A stretch of 54,489 nucleotides of DNA from Chloroflexota bacterium (GTDB lineage Bacteria; Chloroflexota; UBA6077; FW602-bin22), in contig SCUE01000008.1 in assembly GCA_004297775.1 (NCBI GenBank), positions 1 to 54,489 of the forward strand, read 5' to 3'. A program made the translations under genes and the position numbers. Below, piece by piece: positions 8,418-17,676 of the stretch (within the stretch, counting starts at the first letter, position 1; each line of letters begins with the position of its first letter). The notes under the pieces are model-generated. The model was not told where the DNA came from, did no database searches, and saw only the letters and a program-made list of their open reading frames with translations.

Positions 8418-9208
8418 CCGGCTGTCTTCATGAGGTGCCGGTAATCCCCGATCGCCGCCCGGGCCTGATCCCAGCCGACCTCGAACGTCCACATCCAGTC
8501 GTAGCCGACCTCGCCTAGCGCCGCGAGCATCTTCCGGTAGTCGACCTGAATGTTCGGCATGCTGGAATGCAGCGCGACCATCCGCTTACCGACCAGCGCG
8601 ATCTCCTCGTGTGGCTGCTGCTCGCCGCGCGGCCAGTAGCAGTGCTCGTAGACGCCGAACCACGGCGAGCCAATCTCGTCGACCAGCTTGATGAGCTCGG
8701 GCAACCCGCCGAGACCGGTCCGCGCGAAGATTCCGGCCTCGAACCCGATCTTCAACCGCCGCTTCTCGCCCCGCTCGACTACCCGACTGACGATCGAACG
8801 AATCTCGGCCCACGTTCCCTGGCTTTCGCCGACGTGGATCAGGATTGCCTTGGCGCCGAGGTCCGCCGCCAGATCGACGTCGGCCTTCAACAGTTCGACG
8901 CCGCGATCCCACTGCGACAGCCGTCCGCTGAACGACGCGTACTGCCACGCCCAGTCCGAAGACGCCGTCGCGACTTCGATGCCGTGCCGGGCAATGCTCT
9001 GGCGGATGCTGTCGCGCTGCACCGAGCTGACGCTCTCAGCCGCCCACGGACCGCGTTGCGCCCACGGCAGCGACACCTGGTACGGGTAATTCGGCGACAG
9101 CATCAGCTCGATGCCGTCGTACCCTATTTCTTTGCACTCGCGCAGAGCAGAGTCGAGCGGATTGACCGGATCGTTGGCGCGAAAACCGACGCGGATCGAA
9201 ACCTTCAC
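8414..9208 (-). CDS. Sugar phosphate isomerase/epimerase (TIM barrel)
   Basis: Xylose isomerase-like protein of 264 aa. The strands IGYDGIELMLSPN (Glu), AKAILIHVGES, LKIGFEAGIF (Glu), FGVYEHCYW, MVALHSSMPNI and MWTFEVGWD outline the barrel and its metal ligands. GTG at 9208 has a GGAGG ribosome-binding site at 9216-9220. It stands alone between the MazF-type pair and the signalling island. Its Glu-Cys strand near FGVYEHCY differs from the other paralogues in the window, so its substrate is probably different. Confidence 0.8.
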   Translation of the reverse strand: MKVSIRVGFRANDPVNPLDSALRECKEIGYDGIELMLSPNYPYQVSLPWAQRGPWAAESVSSVQRDSIRQSIARHGIEVATASSDWAWQYASFSGRLSQWDRGVELLKADVDLAADLGAKAILIHVGESQGTWAEIRSIVSRVVERGEKRRLKIGFEAGIFARTGLGGLPELIKLVDEIGSPWFGVYEHCYWPRGEQQPHEEIALVGKRMVALHSSMPNIQVDYRKMLAALGEVGYDWMWTFEVGWDQARAAIGDYRHLMKTAG

Positions 9209-9294
9209 GATTGTGCCTCCAGATGAAGTCTCGGCAGAGCGTGCCCGTGGCCAGGCGCCGCCAGCCTACCAGCTTTCCAGTCGCCGCGCGGCAA

Positions 9295-10404
9295 CTATTC
9301 CGTCCGCCCGCTCCCCAGGACTCCGATCAGCGTCGCCACGACATCGCCGTCGAGGGTCCGTCCGGCCGCGATGCGCGTCGCGTGGCGCGCATCGTACGCG
9401 GGTTCGGACGAACCAGCCGCGATGGCCGCGTCCAGGTGTTCTTCGTAGAACTCGACCGCCGCCAGGATGCGTCCGCCGAGCGAGATCTCCTTTCCGCGTA
9501 GCCGATGCGGATAGCCCGAGCCATCGATCGCTTCGTGGTGCTCCCGCACCCACGGCGCCAGTGGCGCCAGGGGCGCGATCGGTAGCAGCAGGTCCGCGCC
9601 GCGTTTCGGATGGGCGCGTGGCGAGATCGGCTCGTTCGATCCGAGCGGAACGCTCAACGCGAACCCGGCATCATGCACCAAACCGGCCAGGAATGCGTTG
9701 GCGGCGTCCTCGTCCGAGCAGTCCATCGCCCGCGCGATCGCCTGGGCGAGCGTGCCGACTCTTCGGCCGTGACGCAGAGCCCCCGGCCTGATCGCCTCGA
9801 CGATCGTCGTCAGTGCGCGCAGCGTCCCCGCGACCATCGCGCGCATTTCTTCGCGGGCACGCGCCTCGGATTCGGCGATCGTCGTCAAGTCCTCGGCGAA
9901 GAGGAAGACCTGTTCCGATAGGCCCCTCACGGCATCGCCGCTCAATGCCGCATCGGTCTCAGCCAGACGCGCGACTGTGTGTTGCAGAATCGCGGACGCG
10001 AGCGCCGGGGTCCGATCGAGTATCAGGTGCATGTCCTGGCGTCGTAGGATCGCGACGCGCGACGGCTCGGTCGCCGTCACCGTTTCGAGGCTGTAGGCTG
10101 GATGAATCGAGGCGTAGGAGTCCAGGCACCAACCTGGTTCGATCACCCGAGATTCACCGCTCGGCGCCCTCGCCTCGGCCGTGCCGGACAGCAGCACGAG
10201 CAGACCGGGCGACACGGTGCCGGCGGTGAGCAATTCGTCGCCGACCGCGCGATCGGTCACGTACATCGCCGGAACCAGCGCCCGCACCTGTGCCGGCGTC
10301 AGGTGGCGGAACAGCGATACACCACCCAGGGCCGCGATCAACGCCGGTTCATCGGCTCGCGACTGAGCCCTGGGTCGCGGCGCTGGCGAATCCAGCCCGA
10401 TCAC
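9295..10404 (-). CDS. Cyclic-nucleotide-binding domain / HD-GYP phosphohydrolase-like protein
   Basis: Cytoplasmic protein of 369 aa. Residues about 30-140 resemble a CRP-like cNMP-binding domain (LFRHLTPAQVRALVPAM, GDELLTAGTVSPGLLVLLSG). A helical linker leads to an HD-GYP domain: RHGRRV, LVHDAGF, AHPKRG, REHHEAIDGSGYP, and RLRGKEISLGGRIL. The metal-binding His/Asp set is present. The usual HDxGK lysine is replaced by Phe, so c-di-GMP hydrolysis is plausible but not assured. GTG start overlaps the receiver gene upstream by four bases, giving a receiver plus HD-GYP pair, an unlinked version of the RpfG arrangement. It is the last gene of the leftward signalling unit. Confidence 0.8.
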   Translation of the reverse strand: MIGLDSPAPRPRAQSRADEPALIAALGGVSLFRHLTPAQVRALVPAMYVTDRAVGDELLTAGTVSPGLLVLLSGTAEARAPSGESRVIEPGWCLDSYASIHPAYSLETVTATEPSRVAILRRQDMHLILDRTPALASAILQHTVARLAETDAALSGDAVRGLSEQVFLFAEDLTTIAESEARAREEMRAMVAGTLRALTTIVEAIRPGALRHGRRVGTLAQAIARAMDCSDEDAANAFLAGLVHDAGFALSVPLGSNEPISPRAHPKRGADLLLPIAPLAPLAPWVREHHEAIDGSGYPHRLRGKEISLGGRILAAVEFYEEHLDAAIAAGSSEPAYDARHATRIAAGRTLDGDVVATLIGVLGSGRTE

Positions 10405-10805
10405 GACAGCGTTCTTCGCGCGACCGGCTTTGAAGGCGGATTCGCGAGGAGCATCGCAATCGTGTCGCGCAGCTTGAGCGGTCGGAACGGTTTGGTCATG
10501 AACTCGGTCGCGCCGGACGCGAGGAGCTCCTTCCGCACCGCCGGATCGTCCGTCCCGGTCAGGACGACGATGATCGGCGCATGGTCGGGCCGAAGTCCGC
10601 GCAGTTCGCGGCAGAGCACGCGGCCATCCATTCCCGGCATCATTAGGTCCACCACCGCTACGTCCACCGGCCGCTCGCGCGCCATGGTCAGGGCGGCCTC
10701 ACCGGAGCCGGCTTGCAGCACCTCGAATTGCGCCGATCCGGCCAGGGTGATCGAGACGAGGCGGCGGAAGGCCGCGTCATCGTCAACGAGAAGAACAGTC
10801 GCCAT
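10401..10805 (-). CDS. Stand-alone response regulator receiver (CheY-like)
   Basis: Single receiver domain of about 134 aa with all phosphorylation residues: acidic pair in LLVDDDAAF, phospho-acceptor Asp in VAVVDLMMPGMDG, Thr in VVLTGTDD and Lys in FMTKPF. No output domain follows. ATG at 10805 is chosen because AGGAGG lies five bases upstream (10811-10816). Its stop overlaps the GTG of the HD-GYP gene, so it probably partners that protein or serves as a phosphotransfer shuttle for the island kinases. Confidence 0.9.
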   Translation of the reverse strand: MATVLLVDDDAAFRRLVSITLAGSAQFEVLQAGSGEAALTMARERPVDVAVVDLMMPGMDGRVLCRELRGLRPDHAPIIVVLTGTDDPAVRKELLASGATEFMTKPFRPLKLRDTIAMLLANPPSKPVARRTLS

Positions 10806-10856
10806 GAATTCCTCCTGCTTATCCTTGGCAGCGCGCAAGATCCGCGATTTCGCGCG

Positions 10857-11981
10857 TCAAGATGGCACCACGGTGAATGACGCGAACCGCGGCCACTTGG
10901 CCGAATCGGGGTCGTACGTGCCGGCGAAGATCGCGGCGTATGTGGCGCCGCTCGGCGGCGTCGGCACGGTCAGCGATGTGATCGCGGGTGTGCCATCGAC
11001 CGTCACACTCAGCGTGGATCCGGTTAGCACGGCCTGGAGCGTGCGCGTCACGTCGGCCGCCAGGCCGGTCGACGCCGTCGCGATCGCGGTCGTGCTCCAG
11101 GTACCACCACCGGTCAGCGTCCAGACCTCGACGTCGCCGCCCGAGGTCAGGCCGATCCAGAGCAAGTTGGTGTTCCAGTCCCACGTGATTGCCATTGCGA
11201 TGCCGGCGTAGCCGATGCCGCCAGCGCGCGGCAGGATCGTCGCGGTCGCGGTCTGACTCGTCGTCTGGGTGTCGATGCGGGCGTAGGTATCGGTCTCGGG
11301 CGATGCGACGCAGGCGGCGCCGCCGCAGATACCCCAGATCGTGCCGTCGGTGATCCAATGGCGTCCGGCATCGTCCGAGCCGAGGAAGATGGGATCGTCG
11401 GGCCGCTCGAACGCGTCGCTCGCGCCGGGCGGCACCGGGGTCGGGGTTGGTCCACCGGGCTCGCCGCCCGCCCCAAGATGGGTGAAGTGATCGGTCGTCG
11501 CGACGACGAGCCGCGCGGTCGTATCGACGGTCGATGGAAGTTCCACCCAGGCGGCGCGTGTCTCGTCGTGGTAGTACACCCGCAACGCCGACGCGACGAT
11601 GCCGAGCGACTGGATGTCTGTTTCCGAATAGGCGACGCTGATCGTCAGCGGCGACTGGAAGCGCGTGATCGCGCGACCGTCCGCCGCGGTTGCCGTCAGC
11701 CGGAATGCCCGCGCGATCCGCACCGAACCAAGGTTCGTCGGCTCGACGTCGACGTGCGAGAACGTCGCCGTCTCGGCGAGCGCGCCAGCCGGAACGTCCA
11801 GCGTGACGCGGCTGTCGGGACTGCGCAATCGGGCCGCGCGGCCGGGTACGAACTCGGAGCGCACCGATCCGCGCGCGGCATCAGCGCCGGCCTGTGCGCC
11901 GACTGATGCCGGCAGCAACGCCGCCAGCAGCAGGATCAGGCTCAGAACACCAATTCCCCACACCTTGACCATCTTCATCAT
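10857..11981 (-). CDS. Secreted protein with ZU5-like and jelly-roll-like domains, unknown function
   Basis: Exported protein of about 371-374 aa. The N-terminus (VKVWGIGVLSLILLLAALLP, cleavage likely after VGAQA) is a signal peptide. Residues about 45-165 have a ZU5-like pattern (VTLDVPAGALAETATFSHVDV, then DHFTHLGAGG). A Pro/Thr linker (GGPTPTPVPPG) leads to a C-terminal beta-rich module (WGICGGAACVASPETDTYAR, TWDWNTNLLWIGLTSGGDVE) resembling concanavalin/LamG-like jelly rolls, probably a ligand- or glycan-binding unit. Three ATGs are clustered: the first overlaps the upstream stop (ATGA), while the third, at 11974-11972, is best spaced from AGGAGG. It is the only clearly secreted product of the leftward signalling unit. 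Confidence 0.75.
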   Translation of the reverse strand: MMKMVKVWGIGVLSLILLLAALLPASVGAQAGADAARGSVRSEFVPGRAARLRSPDSRVTLDVPAGALAETATFSHVDVEPTNLGSVRIARAFRLTATAADGRAITRFQSPLTISVAYSETDIQSLGIVASALRVYYHDETRAAWVELPSTVDTTARLVVATTDHFTHLGAGGEPGGPTPTPVPPGASDAFERPDDPIFLGSDDAGRHWITDGTIWGICGGAACVASPETDTYARIDTQTTSQTATATILPRAGGIGYAGIAMAITWDWNTNLLWIGLTSGGDVEVWTLTGGGTWSTTAIATASTGLAADVTRTLQAVLTGSTLSVTVDGTPAITSLTVPTPPSGATYAAIFAGTYDPDSAKWPRFASFTVVPS

Positions 11982-13909
11982 CCTCCTTCGTACACGAATG
12001 GAACCGAGCAGTTAGCGTCGGCATCGGCGCCCGCGGCCGTGACCTCCAGCCGGTGAACGCCGGGCCGATCGAGCGAGAACGAGTGGGCCGGCGTGCCCGG
12101 CGTCACGTCGTACTCATCGACGAGTTGATCGGTCGGGCGGTACAGCACCGCCCGGACCCGCGCGCTGCCGCGCTGTGTGTAATCACGATCGAGCCAGACA
12201 ATCGGGCGAATCTCGACGCGACCGCTCGGCAGCCTGAGGTACGGCTGGCAATCGATCAGCGGCCGCGCGAGTAGCACGACCGGCGGCGGCGTCCAGGTTG
12301 GCGGTGGCACAGTCGCCGTGGGCAGGGAGCGCGCCGGTGTCGCCGCGATCGTCGCGGATGGCGCCGCGACCCGACCGGTTGAAGCCGTCGGCTGCGCCCG
12401 GCTGGGAGCGTCGGCCGCGAGCGGCACGCCGAGTGGCTCCGGCTCGCACTGGCCGCCACGACCATAGAACAGACCGACAAACGAGTCCGCGATCACGGCC
12501 GCGGTCCCATTCCGTAGCATCAGCGCGTACGTGGCCGGCGGCGCGCCCCGCAGGACCACGTCTGACTGTGCAACGCCCACTCCGCCCATTCCGGCCAGCG
12601 GTTGGCCGACGCCGCCGGCGGGTGAGGCCGCGTGCAGCGTGAAGCCGCCGACCCGGCTCGACCAGAGCGCGAGGACGTCGGCCGGCGACGATTGTGTGAA
12701 GCGGATCATCCAGCCGCCGCCCGGGGGTAGCGCCGGGACGTTCAGCTCGAACCAGCAGCGATCGTCGAGTGCCGCGACGGTTGGCGATGGCGCGGCCGGC
12801 GTCGGGATCGTCAAGGCGGGGGCTGCGCTGGCTGGCAGTCGCGTGGTCGTGGCGCGAGCGCTGGCGAGTTCGAGGCTCGCCGCGGTTGCAGTCGCCCGGG
12901 CTTGCCCGAGCGAGTCGGCGCTGATCGTCGCGGCGGCCGATACGCCGTCGAGCGCCGCGCGAAGCGCGGTCACGGTCGCGAGGTTGTCTTCGCTTCCACG
13001 TGTATCCGGCGTGCTCGAACCACTCGTCGTGGCGAGGCTCCCGGTCAGGCGGTCTGCCGCCGGTATCGCCGTTCCGCGTGCCGGGGTCGCGGTCGCGCCG
13101 AAGCGCGTCGGTCCGGGCCGCGGTGGCGTCGACCGGTCGTTGCCCGAGGATGTCTCGGTTCCCGGCGCGGAGGCGCGGGCTGGCGCAATACCTGGCGCCG
13201 CCGGCACGACGGTCCCGAACGCGTTCACGGCGATCGCCGCCGCGTCATCCTGTCCCGGTCGGCGATTTCGGCCGTCGTTGCTGCTGGCCACGAACGCGAG
13301 CGCCGACACCGGAGTACCCAGGCCGACCTGAATACTGGGGGTCACAGTCGGCGTCCCGCCGCCCAGCGCTGGCGCCAGAACTTGCGCGTACATGAGCCCG
13401 CCGCTCAACAGTCCGATCCCGCTGCTCAGTAGGCCAAAGGGCACGGGCCGGCGCCACCAGGCTGAGGCGCCGGCGGTCGCTTTCGACGACGCCCCAGGCC
13501 TGGCGACAGTCTTCTGAGCGGTCACCAGTTGCTCGTTCGTCTGCTTGAGCTGGGCCGCAAGCTCGGTCGCCTCGTCGGCCTGCTTCTTGTACATGACGGT
13601 GTAGAGACGTCCGCGTGACGATGCGTCCTCCAGACGCGCGCGCGCGTCCGCCAGATCGGCCACGACCGGCGCGCCGGATTCCTGGTGGTGCTCCAGATAC
13701 AGGCGGCTGAAGTCATCGGCGTACGTCTCGATCTGCGCCGACAGGATGTCGATCTCGCCGCGCGCGTCGGCCAGTTCCTTCTGCTTGGCGGCAAGCGCGT
13801 GTTCGAGCCGCTCGAGATGCGATTCGCCGTGCGCCGCGCCGCCCGTGGCATCCGGACCCGCGCGCGCGTCGTCCGGTTGCCCGGCGGACGAGCCGGCTCG
13901 GTCGACCAT
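11978..13909 (-). CDS. Coiled-coil, single-pass membrane protein with extracytoplasmic domains; island-specific family
   Basis: Protein of 643 aa that I do not recognise by name. Residues 30-135 are a charged coiled coil, residues about 156-180 (VPFGLLSSGIGLLSGGLMYA) a transmembrane helix, and residues 180-390 a long Ala/Thr/Pro-rich linker. A domain at about 395-500 begins DDRCWFELNVPALPPG and ends VGLFYGRGGQC, bounded by Cys residues. A final beta-rich domain is at 540-643 (DCQPYLRLPSGRVEIRPIVW; HRLEVTAAG). The middle domain matches the C-terminus of the protein at 29685, so they are paralogues. The coiled coil should be cytoplasmic and the domains outside. ATG at 13909 is preferred over a TTG at 13927 that overlaps the upstream receiver stop. 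Confidence 0.7.
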   Translation of the reverse strand: MVDRAGSSAGQPDDARAGPDATGGAAHGESHLERLEHALAAKQKELADARGEIDILSAQIETYADDFSRLYLEHHQESGAPVVADLADARARLEDASSRGRLYTVMYKKQADEATELAAQLKQTNEQLVTAQKTVARPGASSKATAGASAWWRRPVPFGLLSSGIGLLSGGLMYAQVLAPALGGGTPTVTPSIQVGLGTPVSALAFVASSNDGRNRRPGQDDAAAIAVNAFGTVVPAAPGIAPARASAPGTETSSGNDRSTPPRPGPTRFGATATPARGTAIPAADRLTGSLATTSGSSTPDTRGSEDNLATVTALRAALDGVSAAATISADSLGQARATATAASLELASARATTTRLPASAAPALTIPTPAAPSPTVAALDDRCWFELNVPALPPGGGWMIRFTQSSPADVLALWSSRVGGFTLHAASPAGGVGQPLAGMGGVGVAQSDVVLRGAPPATYALMLRNGTAAVIADSFVGLFYGRGGQCEPEPLGVPLAADAPSRAQPTASTGRVAAPSATIAATPARSLPTATVPPPTWTPPPVVLLARPLIDCQPYLRLPSGRVEIRPIVWLDRDYTQRGSARVRAVLYRPTDQLVDEYDVTPGTPAHSFSLDRPGVHRLEVTAAGADADANCSVPFVYEGG

Positions 13910-13923
13910 CGTCGGCGCGCCTC

Positions 13924-14316
13924 TCAACCCGTCGGGACGAGCGCGTCCAGCGCTCGCCAGAGCGCCAGCGGACTGAACGGCTTGGCAAGAAACCGATCGG
14001 CGCCCGAGAGGCGCGCCCGCTCGCGCGTGAGCGGATCATCGTGGCCGCTGACGACCACGATCTTGATGAATCGCGTTGTCGGATCATCCTTCAGCTTGCG
14101 GGAGACGCGCAGGCCGTCGTCGTTCCCAAGGCCAATGTCGAGCAAGATGACGTCCGGGAGGGCCTCTCTGCCCATTCGCAGTGTCTCGACGGCCGACGCG
14201 GCTTCGAGGATCCGAAAGCGGCCCGGCTTCAGCGTGGCGATCAGGAGGCGTCGGAACGCGGCCTCGTCTTCCGCGACCAGGATCGTCGGCACCCGCAAAG
14301 CCGGAGCGGTCACCAT
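13924..14316 (-). CDS. Stand-alone response regulator receiver
   Basis: Receiver domain of about 130 aa: acidic pair in LVAEDEAAF, phospho-acceptor in VILLDIGLGNDDG, Ser in VVVSGHDD, Lys in FLAKPFSP. ATG at 14316 has GGGAGG four bases upstream (14321-14326). Its stop lies a few bases from the start of the coiled-coil membrane protein gene, so the two are probably co-translated and may interact. No output domain is present. Confidence 0.88.
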   Translation of the reverse strand: MVTAPALRVPTILVAEDEAAFRRLLIATLKPGRFRILEAASAVETLRMGREALPDVILLDIGLGNDDGLRVSRKLKDDPTTRFIKIVVVSGHDDPLTRERARLSGADRFLAKPFSPLALWRALDALVPTG

Positions 14317-14459
14317 AGAGCCTCCCATCGTTGGCCGGTCGAATTGCGCGCGCACCGGGCCATCATCCGACGCTTGATTGAAAGGCTACCGACGCCGCGT
14401 GACAGTACCCCGCCGACACGACACGATCGCGTGATGGAAGCGTGAAAAACCCGGACTGG

Positions 14460-15206
14460 CTATCCGCTTCTCGTGGACGCGCGGTCGACCGATCGAGGAT
14501 CGACGAATGAATACCCGACCCCGGCCTGGGAGGTAAGGTACGTCGGTGCGCCGTGGTCGCGCTCGATCTTCTGGCGCACGGTGCGAACGAGCGAGCGGAT
14601 CTGTTCGCCGGTCGCACCATACCCGTCTCCCCAGACCCGCCGCGAGATCGCATCGTGCGGCATGACGCGACCGCCGTTCTCGACCAGCATCCAGAAGAGT
14701 CGCCCCTCCAGTCGGGTCAAACGCACGGACGCACCGGCGCGGGTAACCTGCCTGGTTTCGAAATCAACGCGTAGAAATCCGTCATCGTACGGCGGCCGTG
14801 ACGGTTCGACGACGCGCGTGCGCCGCAAGACCGCGTTCACCCGCGCGATTACCTCACGTGGCGAAAATGGCTTGGCGATGTAGTCATCGCCGCCCTGGCT
14901 CAGGCCGTCAACCATGTCTTGCTCGGATGAGCGACCGGTCAGGAAGATGATCGGGACCGCCGAGAACTCGCGAATGCGCTTGCACGCCTGGAGACCGTCG
15001 ATGCCGGGTAGCCCGATGTCCATCAGGACGAGGTCGGGTCGTTCGCGGTCGACGATGTCGATCGCCTCCGCCCCATCGTGCGCGCGCAGGATTTCGTGGC
15101 CCTGCTGCGTCAGGACCTGATGGAGCAGGCGAGCCATCCGTGGATCGTCTTCGACGACCAGGATCGCCGAACCAGATGGCATCGCGTCAGCCGGCCGCGG
15201 ACGCAT
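14460..15206 (-). CDS. OmpR/PhoB-family response regulator
   Basis: Two-domain transcriptional regulator of about 248 aa. The receiver has VVEDDPRMA, the acceptor Asp in LVLMDIGLPGIDG, Thr in IFLTGRSS and Lys in YIAKPFSP. The C-terminal winged helix follows the OmpR pattern: RLTRLEGRLFWMLVENGGRV, RRVWGDGYG, RSLVRTVRQKIE and the wing YLTSQAGVGYSFVDP. It should bind direct-repeat DNA when phosphorylated. Start choice is uncertain: ATG at 15206 or 15182, and an in-frame start at 15281, all lack a strong ribosome-binding site. It is one of only two DNA-binding regulators in the island; the other is at 28418. Confidence 0.9.
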   Translation of the reverse strand: MRPRPADAMPSGSAILVVEDDPRMARLLHQVLTQQGHEILRAHDGAEAIDIVDRERPDLVLMDIGLPGIDGLQACKRIREFSAVPIIFLTGRSSEQDMVDGLSQGGDDYIAKPFSPREVIARVNAVLRRTRVVEPSRPPYDDGFLRVDFETRQVTRAGASVRLTRLEGRLFWMLVENGGRVMPHDAISRRVWGDGYGATGEQIRSLVRTVRQKIERDHGAPTYLTSQAGVGYSFVDPRSVDRASTRSG

Positions 15207-15405
15207 CGCGATCGCGGCGCCTCGTTCTCGGCCTAGGCCGGGTCCGCCCCGTCTGGAACGTGCACATCTCCCTCGGTCCACTCTCCACCCGCATCGGCGC
15301 CGATCGTCGCGGCGTCAAGAGCGGACAGGAACGTCGCTCCCTCCCCAGGCGCGCCTTCGCACGACACTCTACCACCGTGTCGCGATACGACGCGAATGAC
15401 GATCG

Positions 15406-15813
15406 TCATCGCGATCTAAAGCCCGGTGGTTGCCCACGGCCGACTCTGGACAACTCGTTCTCGACCACGGCCAGAAGTTCCACGATCGAGAAAGGCTTGG
15501 TCACATACCGATCGGCTCCAGCGTTCATACCGGCCTCGACATCCGACGCCTGAGTTTTGGCGCTGAGTAGCACAACTCTCGTGCACTCAACACCAGCGGC
15601 GGCCCGAATTCTCCGGGTGAGCTCCAGCCCAGTCTGACCTGGCATCTGAACGTCAATGAGGACGATCGTCGGTCGCGCGCGCTGGATGATGTCCCACGCG
15701 GCGTCGCCATCCGGCGCTTCGATCACGCGACGGGTGGCCGACGAGCAAGCCGCCACCACGAGCCGGCGGATGCTTGCCTCATCGTCCGCGATCAGCATCG
15801 TGGTCATCATCAT
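15406..15813 (-). CDS. Stand-alone response regulator receiver
   Basis: Receiver of about 135 aa with LIADDEASIRR, the acceptor Asp in IVLIDVQMPGQTG, Ser in VLLSAKTQ and Lys in YVTKPFSI. The first ATG overlaps the stop of the upstream hybrid kinase by four bases, and further ATGs follow at once, so the exact start is ambiguous by a few codons. It is probably the immediate phosphotransfer partner of that kinase. Confidence 0.88.
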   Translation of the reverse strand: MMMTTMLIADDEASIRRLVVAACSSATRRVIEAPDGDAAWDIIQRARPTIVLIDVQMPGQTGLELTRRIRAAAGVECTRVVLLSAKTQASDVEAGMNAGADRYVTKPFSIVELLAVVENELSRVGRGQPPGFRSR

Positions 15814-17672
15814 TCGGCGACCGGCGCCGAGGAATCGCGCAGCTTCTCATACACGGCCCGCGCGGCGCGCACCGCGACCCTCGGTCCCTTCCGCAGCACG
15901 GTCGCGACGCCGTATTGCTCGAGCGCGTCCCGCTCCGCGGGCAACAGATCCTTCACCGTGACCACGACGATGGGCACGGTCGGGCCGATCGCCTGATGGA
16001 GGTCTGGCAGCACTAACTCGCCGTCCTGGCCTGGCAGCATGAGGTCGAGCACGATCGCTCTCGGCTTGTTGATGGCGACTCGCTGTAATGCCGCCTCGGC
16101 GTTGGGCACGCGAACCGTGGTAAGCTCGAAAGCCGCGAGTTCCTCGGAAAGCAGTCGCGCAAAGCTGGCGTCGTCTTCGATGAGCAGGACATCGCCGCTG
16201 AATCCTCCCGCGACCGCGAGCGGCAACGTGAAGCGGAAGCACGCGCCTTTGCCCAGCCCGTCCGACTCGGCCCAGAGGCGGCCTCCGTGCGCCTCAATGA
16301 TCTGACGGCTTATGGCCAGTCCCAGGCCGGTTCCCTTGATCTCGCGCCGGTCGCCGCTATCGACTCGATAGAACTTCTCAAACACTCGAACCAGCGCTTC
16401 GGGCGGTATCCCCAGGCCGTGGTCGCGAACGGCGATCTCGACCGCCGGACCGGCCGCCGCCGACTCGACGACCCGCCCAGATATCTCGATCTGCCCGCCG
16501 GCCGGCGAGAACTTGCGCGCGTTCGAAATCAGGTTGGTCAGCACCTGCTGCACTCGGTCGCCGTCGATGAACACACGCGGGAGCGAGTTGGGCACGTCGA
16601 CCGCAATCGGGCGCTCAGGTTCCTGGCCCAGCGAGATCACGGCGCGCTCGATGACGGAGGCCAGGTGTGTCGCGACCGGAGCGATGGCCTGCCGGCCACT
16701 CTCCATGCGCTGCAGATCGAGGAAGTCGTTGATGAGTTCGGTGAGACGGCGTCCCTCTTCGAGCATGATGTTGAGGAACTCCCGGCGCTCCTCTTCGCCA
16801 AACGGGCGGACCAGCAGCAACTCGGCGAACCCCACGAGACTGGCCAACGGCGTGCGCAGCTCGTGGCTCACCACGGAAACCAGCTCGTCCTTCAACCGCT
16901 CGGCGGCGCGTTCCTTGGTCATGTCCCGCAGCAGGACGCCGAATGCCAGATCGGTGGCGCCGACCATCGGGAAGAATTCGATGCGCAGGTCGCGTTGCGT
17001 CGGCTGGGCGAGGGTCACGTCGAGGCTCGGCCGCTCCTCAGGCGAAGCCACTGCCTGCTCCCACGCCGAATTCACCGGCGCCGCGTCGGCCAACCTCGTC
17101 GCCAGGTGGGCATAGGCCGCGTCAATCGATAGGCCGATCGCGCCAACCGGGTCGATGCCCAGGAACTCGCCGGCCCGTCCGTTGCAGTAGCGGATCGACC
17201 GAGACGGATCGACGACCACCACGCCATCGTTGATGCTGGACATGATCGACGAGAGCGTGGCGCGCTCCTGGGTCAACTCGTCGAACGTCCGCTTCTGCCG
17301 CATCAGCGACCCGACGCGCGCCAGTAGCTCGGCGCGGTCGACCGGCTTGGAGAGGAAATCATCCGCGCCCGCATCGAGTGCGCGGATCTTGTCCGTCCTC
17401 GCATGCAGCGCCGTCAGCACCAGGATCGGAACGGCGTGCGTGACGGGATGGTCTCTGAGGCGCCGACACACCTCGAAACCGTCCATCTCCGGCATCATCA
17501 CATCGACCAGCACGACGTCTGGCGGATCAGCCAGCGCCGCCTCGATGCCCACCCGGCCATTTGCCTCGGTCATCACCCCATATCCGGACCGTCGGAGCTG
17601 CGCGCGGATCAGCGCCACGCTCTCGGGGTTATCGTCGATGACCAGGACCCGGCCGGCTGGTTCGGTGGCCAC
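15810..17672 (-). CDS. Hybrid histidine kinase: REC-PAS-HisKA-HATPase-REC
   Basis: Soluble hybrid kinase of about 620 aa with no membrane segment. Order: receiver 1 (8-125, acceptor Asp57 in VVLVDVMMPEMDG, Lys109), PAS domain (130-250), HisKA with His270 in [10 protein letters not shown], HATPase with N-box LISNARKF and G-boxes DHGLGIP and GTGLGLA, then receiver 2 with acceptor in IVLDLMLPGQDGE. In receiver 2 the usual Lys-Pro is Lys-Gly (VLRKGPRV). GTG at 17672 begins just after the stop of the upstream receiver gene. An earlier GTG at 17723 would add 17 unusual residues and overlap that gene. It forms a tight unit with receiver genes on both sides. Confidence 0.9.
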   Translation of the reverse strand: MATEPAGRVLVIDDNPESVALIRAQLRRSGYGVMTEANGRVGIEAALADPPDVVLVDVMMPEMDGFEVCRRLRDHPVTHAVPILVLTALHARTDKIRALDAGADDFLSKPVDRAELLARVGSLMRQKRTFDELTQERATLSSIMSSINDGVVVVDPSRSIRYCNGRAGEFLGIDPVGAIGLSIDAAYAHLATRLADAAPVNSAWEQAVASPEERPSLDVTLAQPTQRDLRIEFFPMVGATDLAFGVLLRDMTKERAAERLKDELVSVVSHELRTPLASLVGFAELLLVRPFGEEERREFLNIMLEEGRRLTELINDFLDLQRMESGRQAIAPVATHLASVIERAVISLGQEPERPIAVDVPNSLPRVFIDGDRVQQVLTNLISNARKFSPAGGQIEISGRVVESAAAGPAVEIAVRDHGLGIPPEALVRVFEKFYRVDSGDRREIKGTGLGLAISRQIIEAHGGRLWAESDGLGKGACFRFTLPLAVAGGFSGDVLLIEDDASFARLLSEELAAFELTTVRVPNAEAALQRVAINKPRAIVLDLMLPGQDGELVLPDLHQAIGPTVPIVVVTVKDLLPAERDALEQYGVATVLRKGPRVAVRAARAVYEKLRDSSAPVAE

Positions 17673-17676
17673 GTCG

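Noticed and set aside
10102..11211. Long plus-strand frame (369 codons) across the HD-GYP, receiver and secreted-protein genes
   Set aside because: It crosses three well-supported genes and has no domain of its own.
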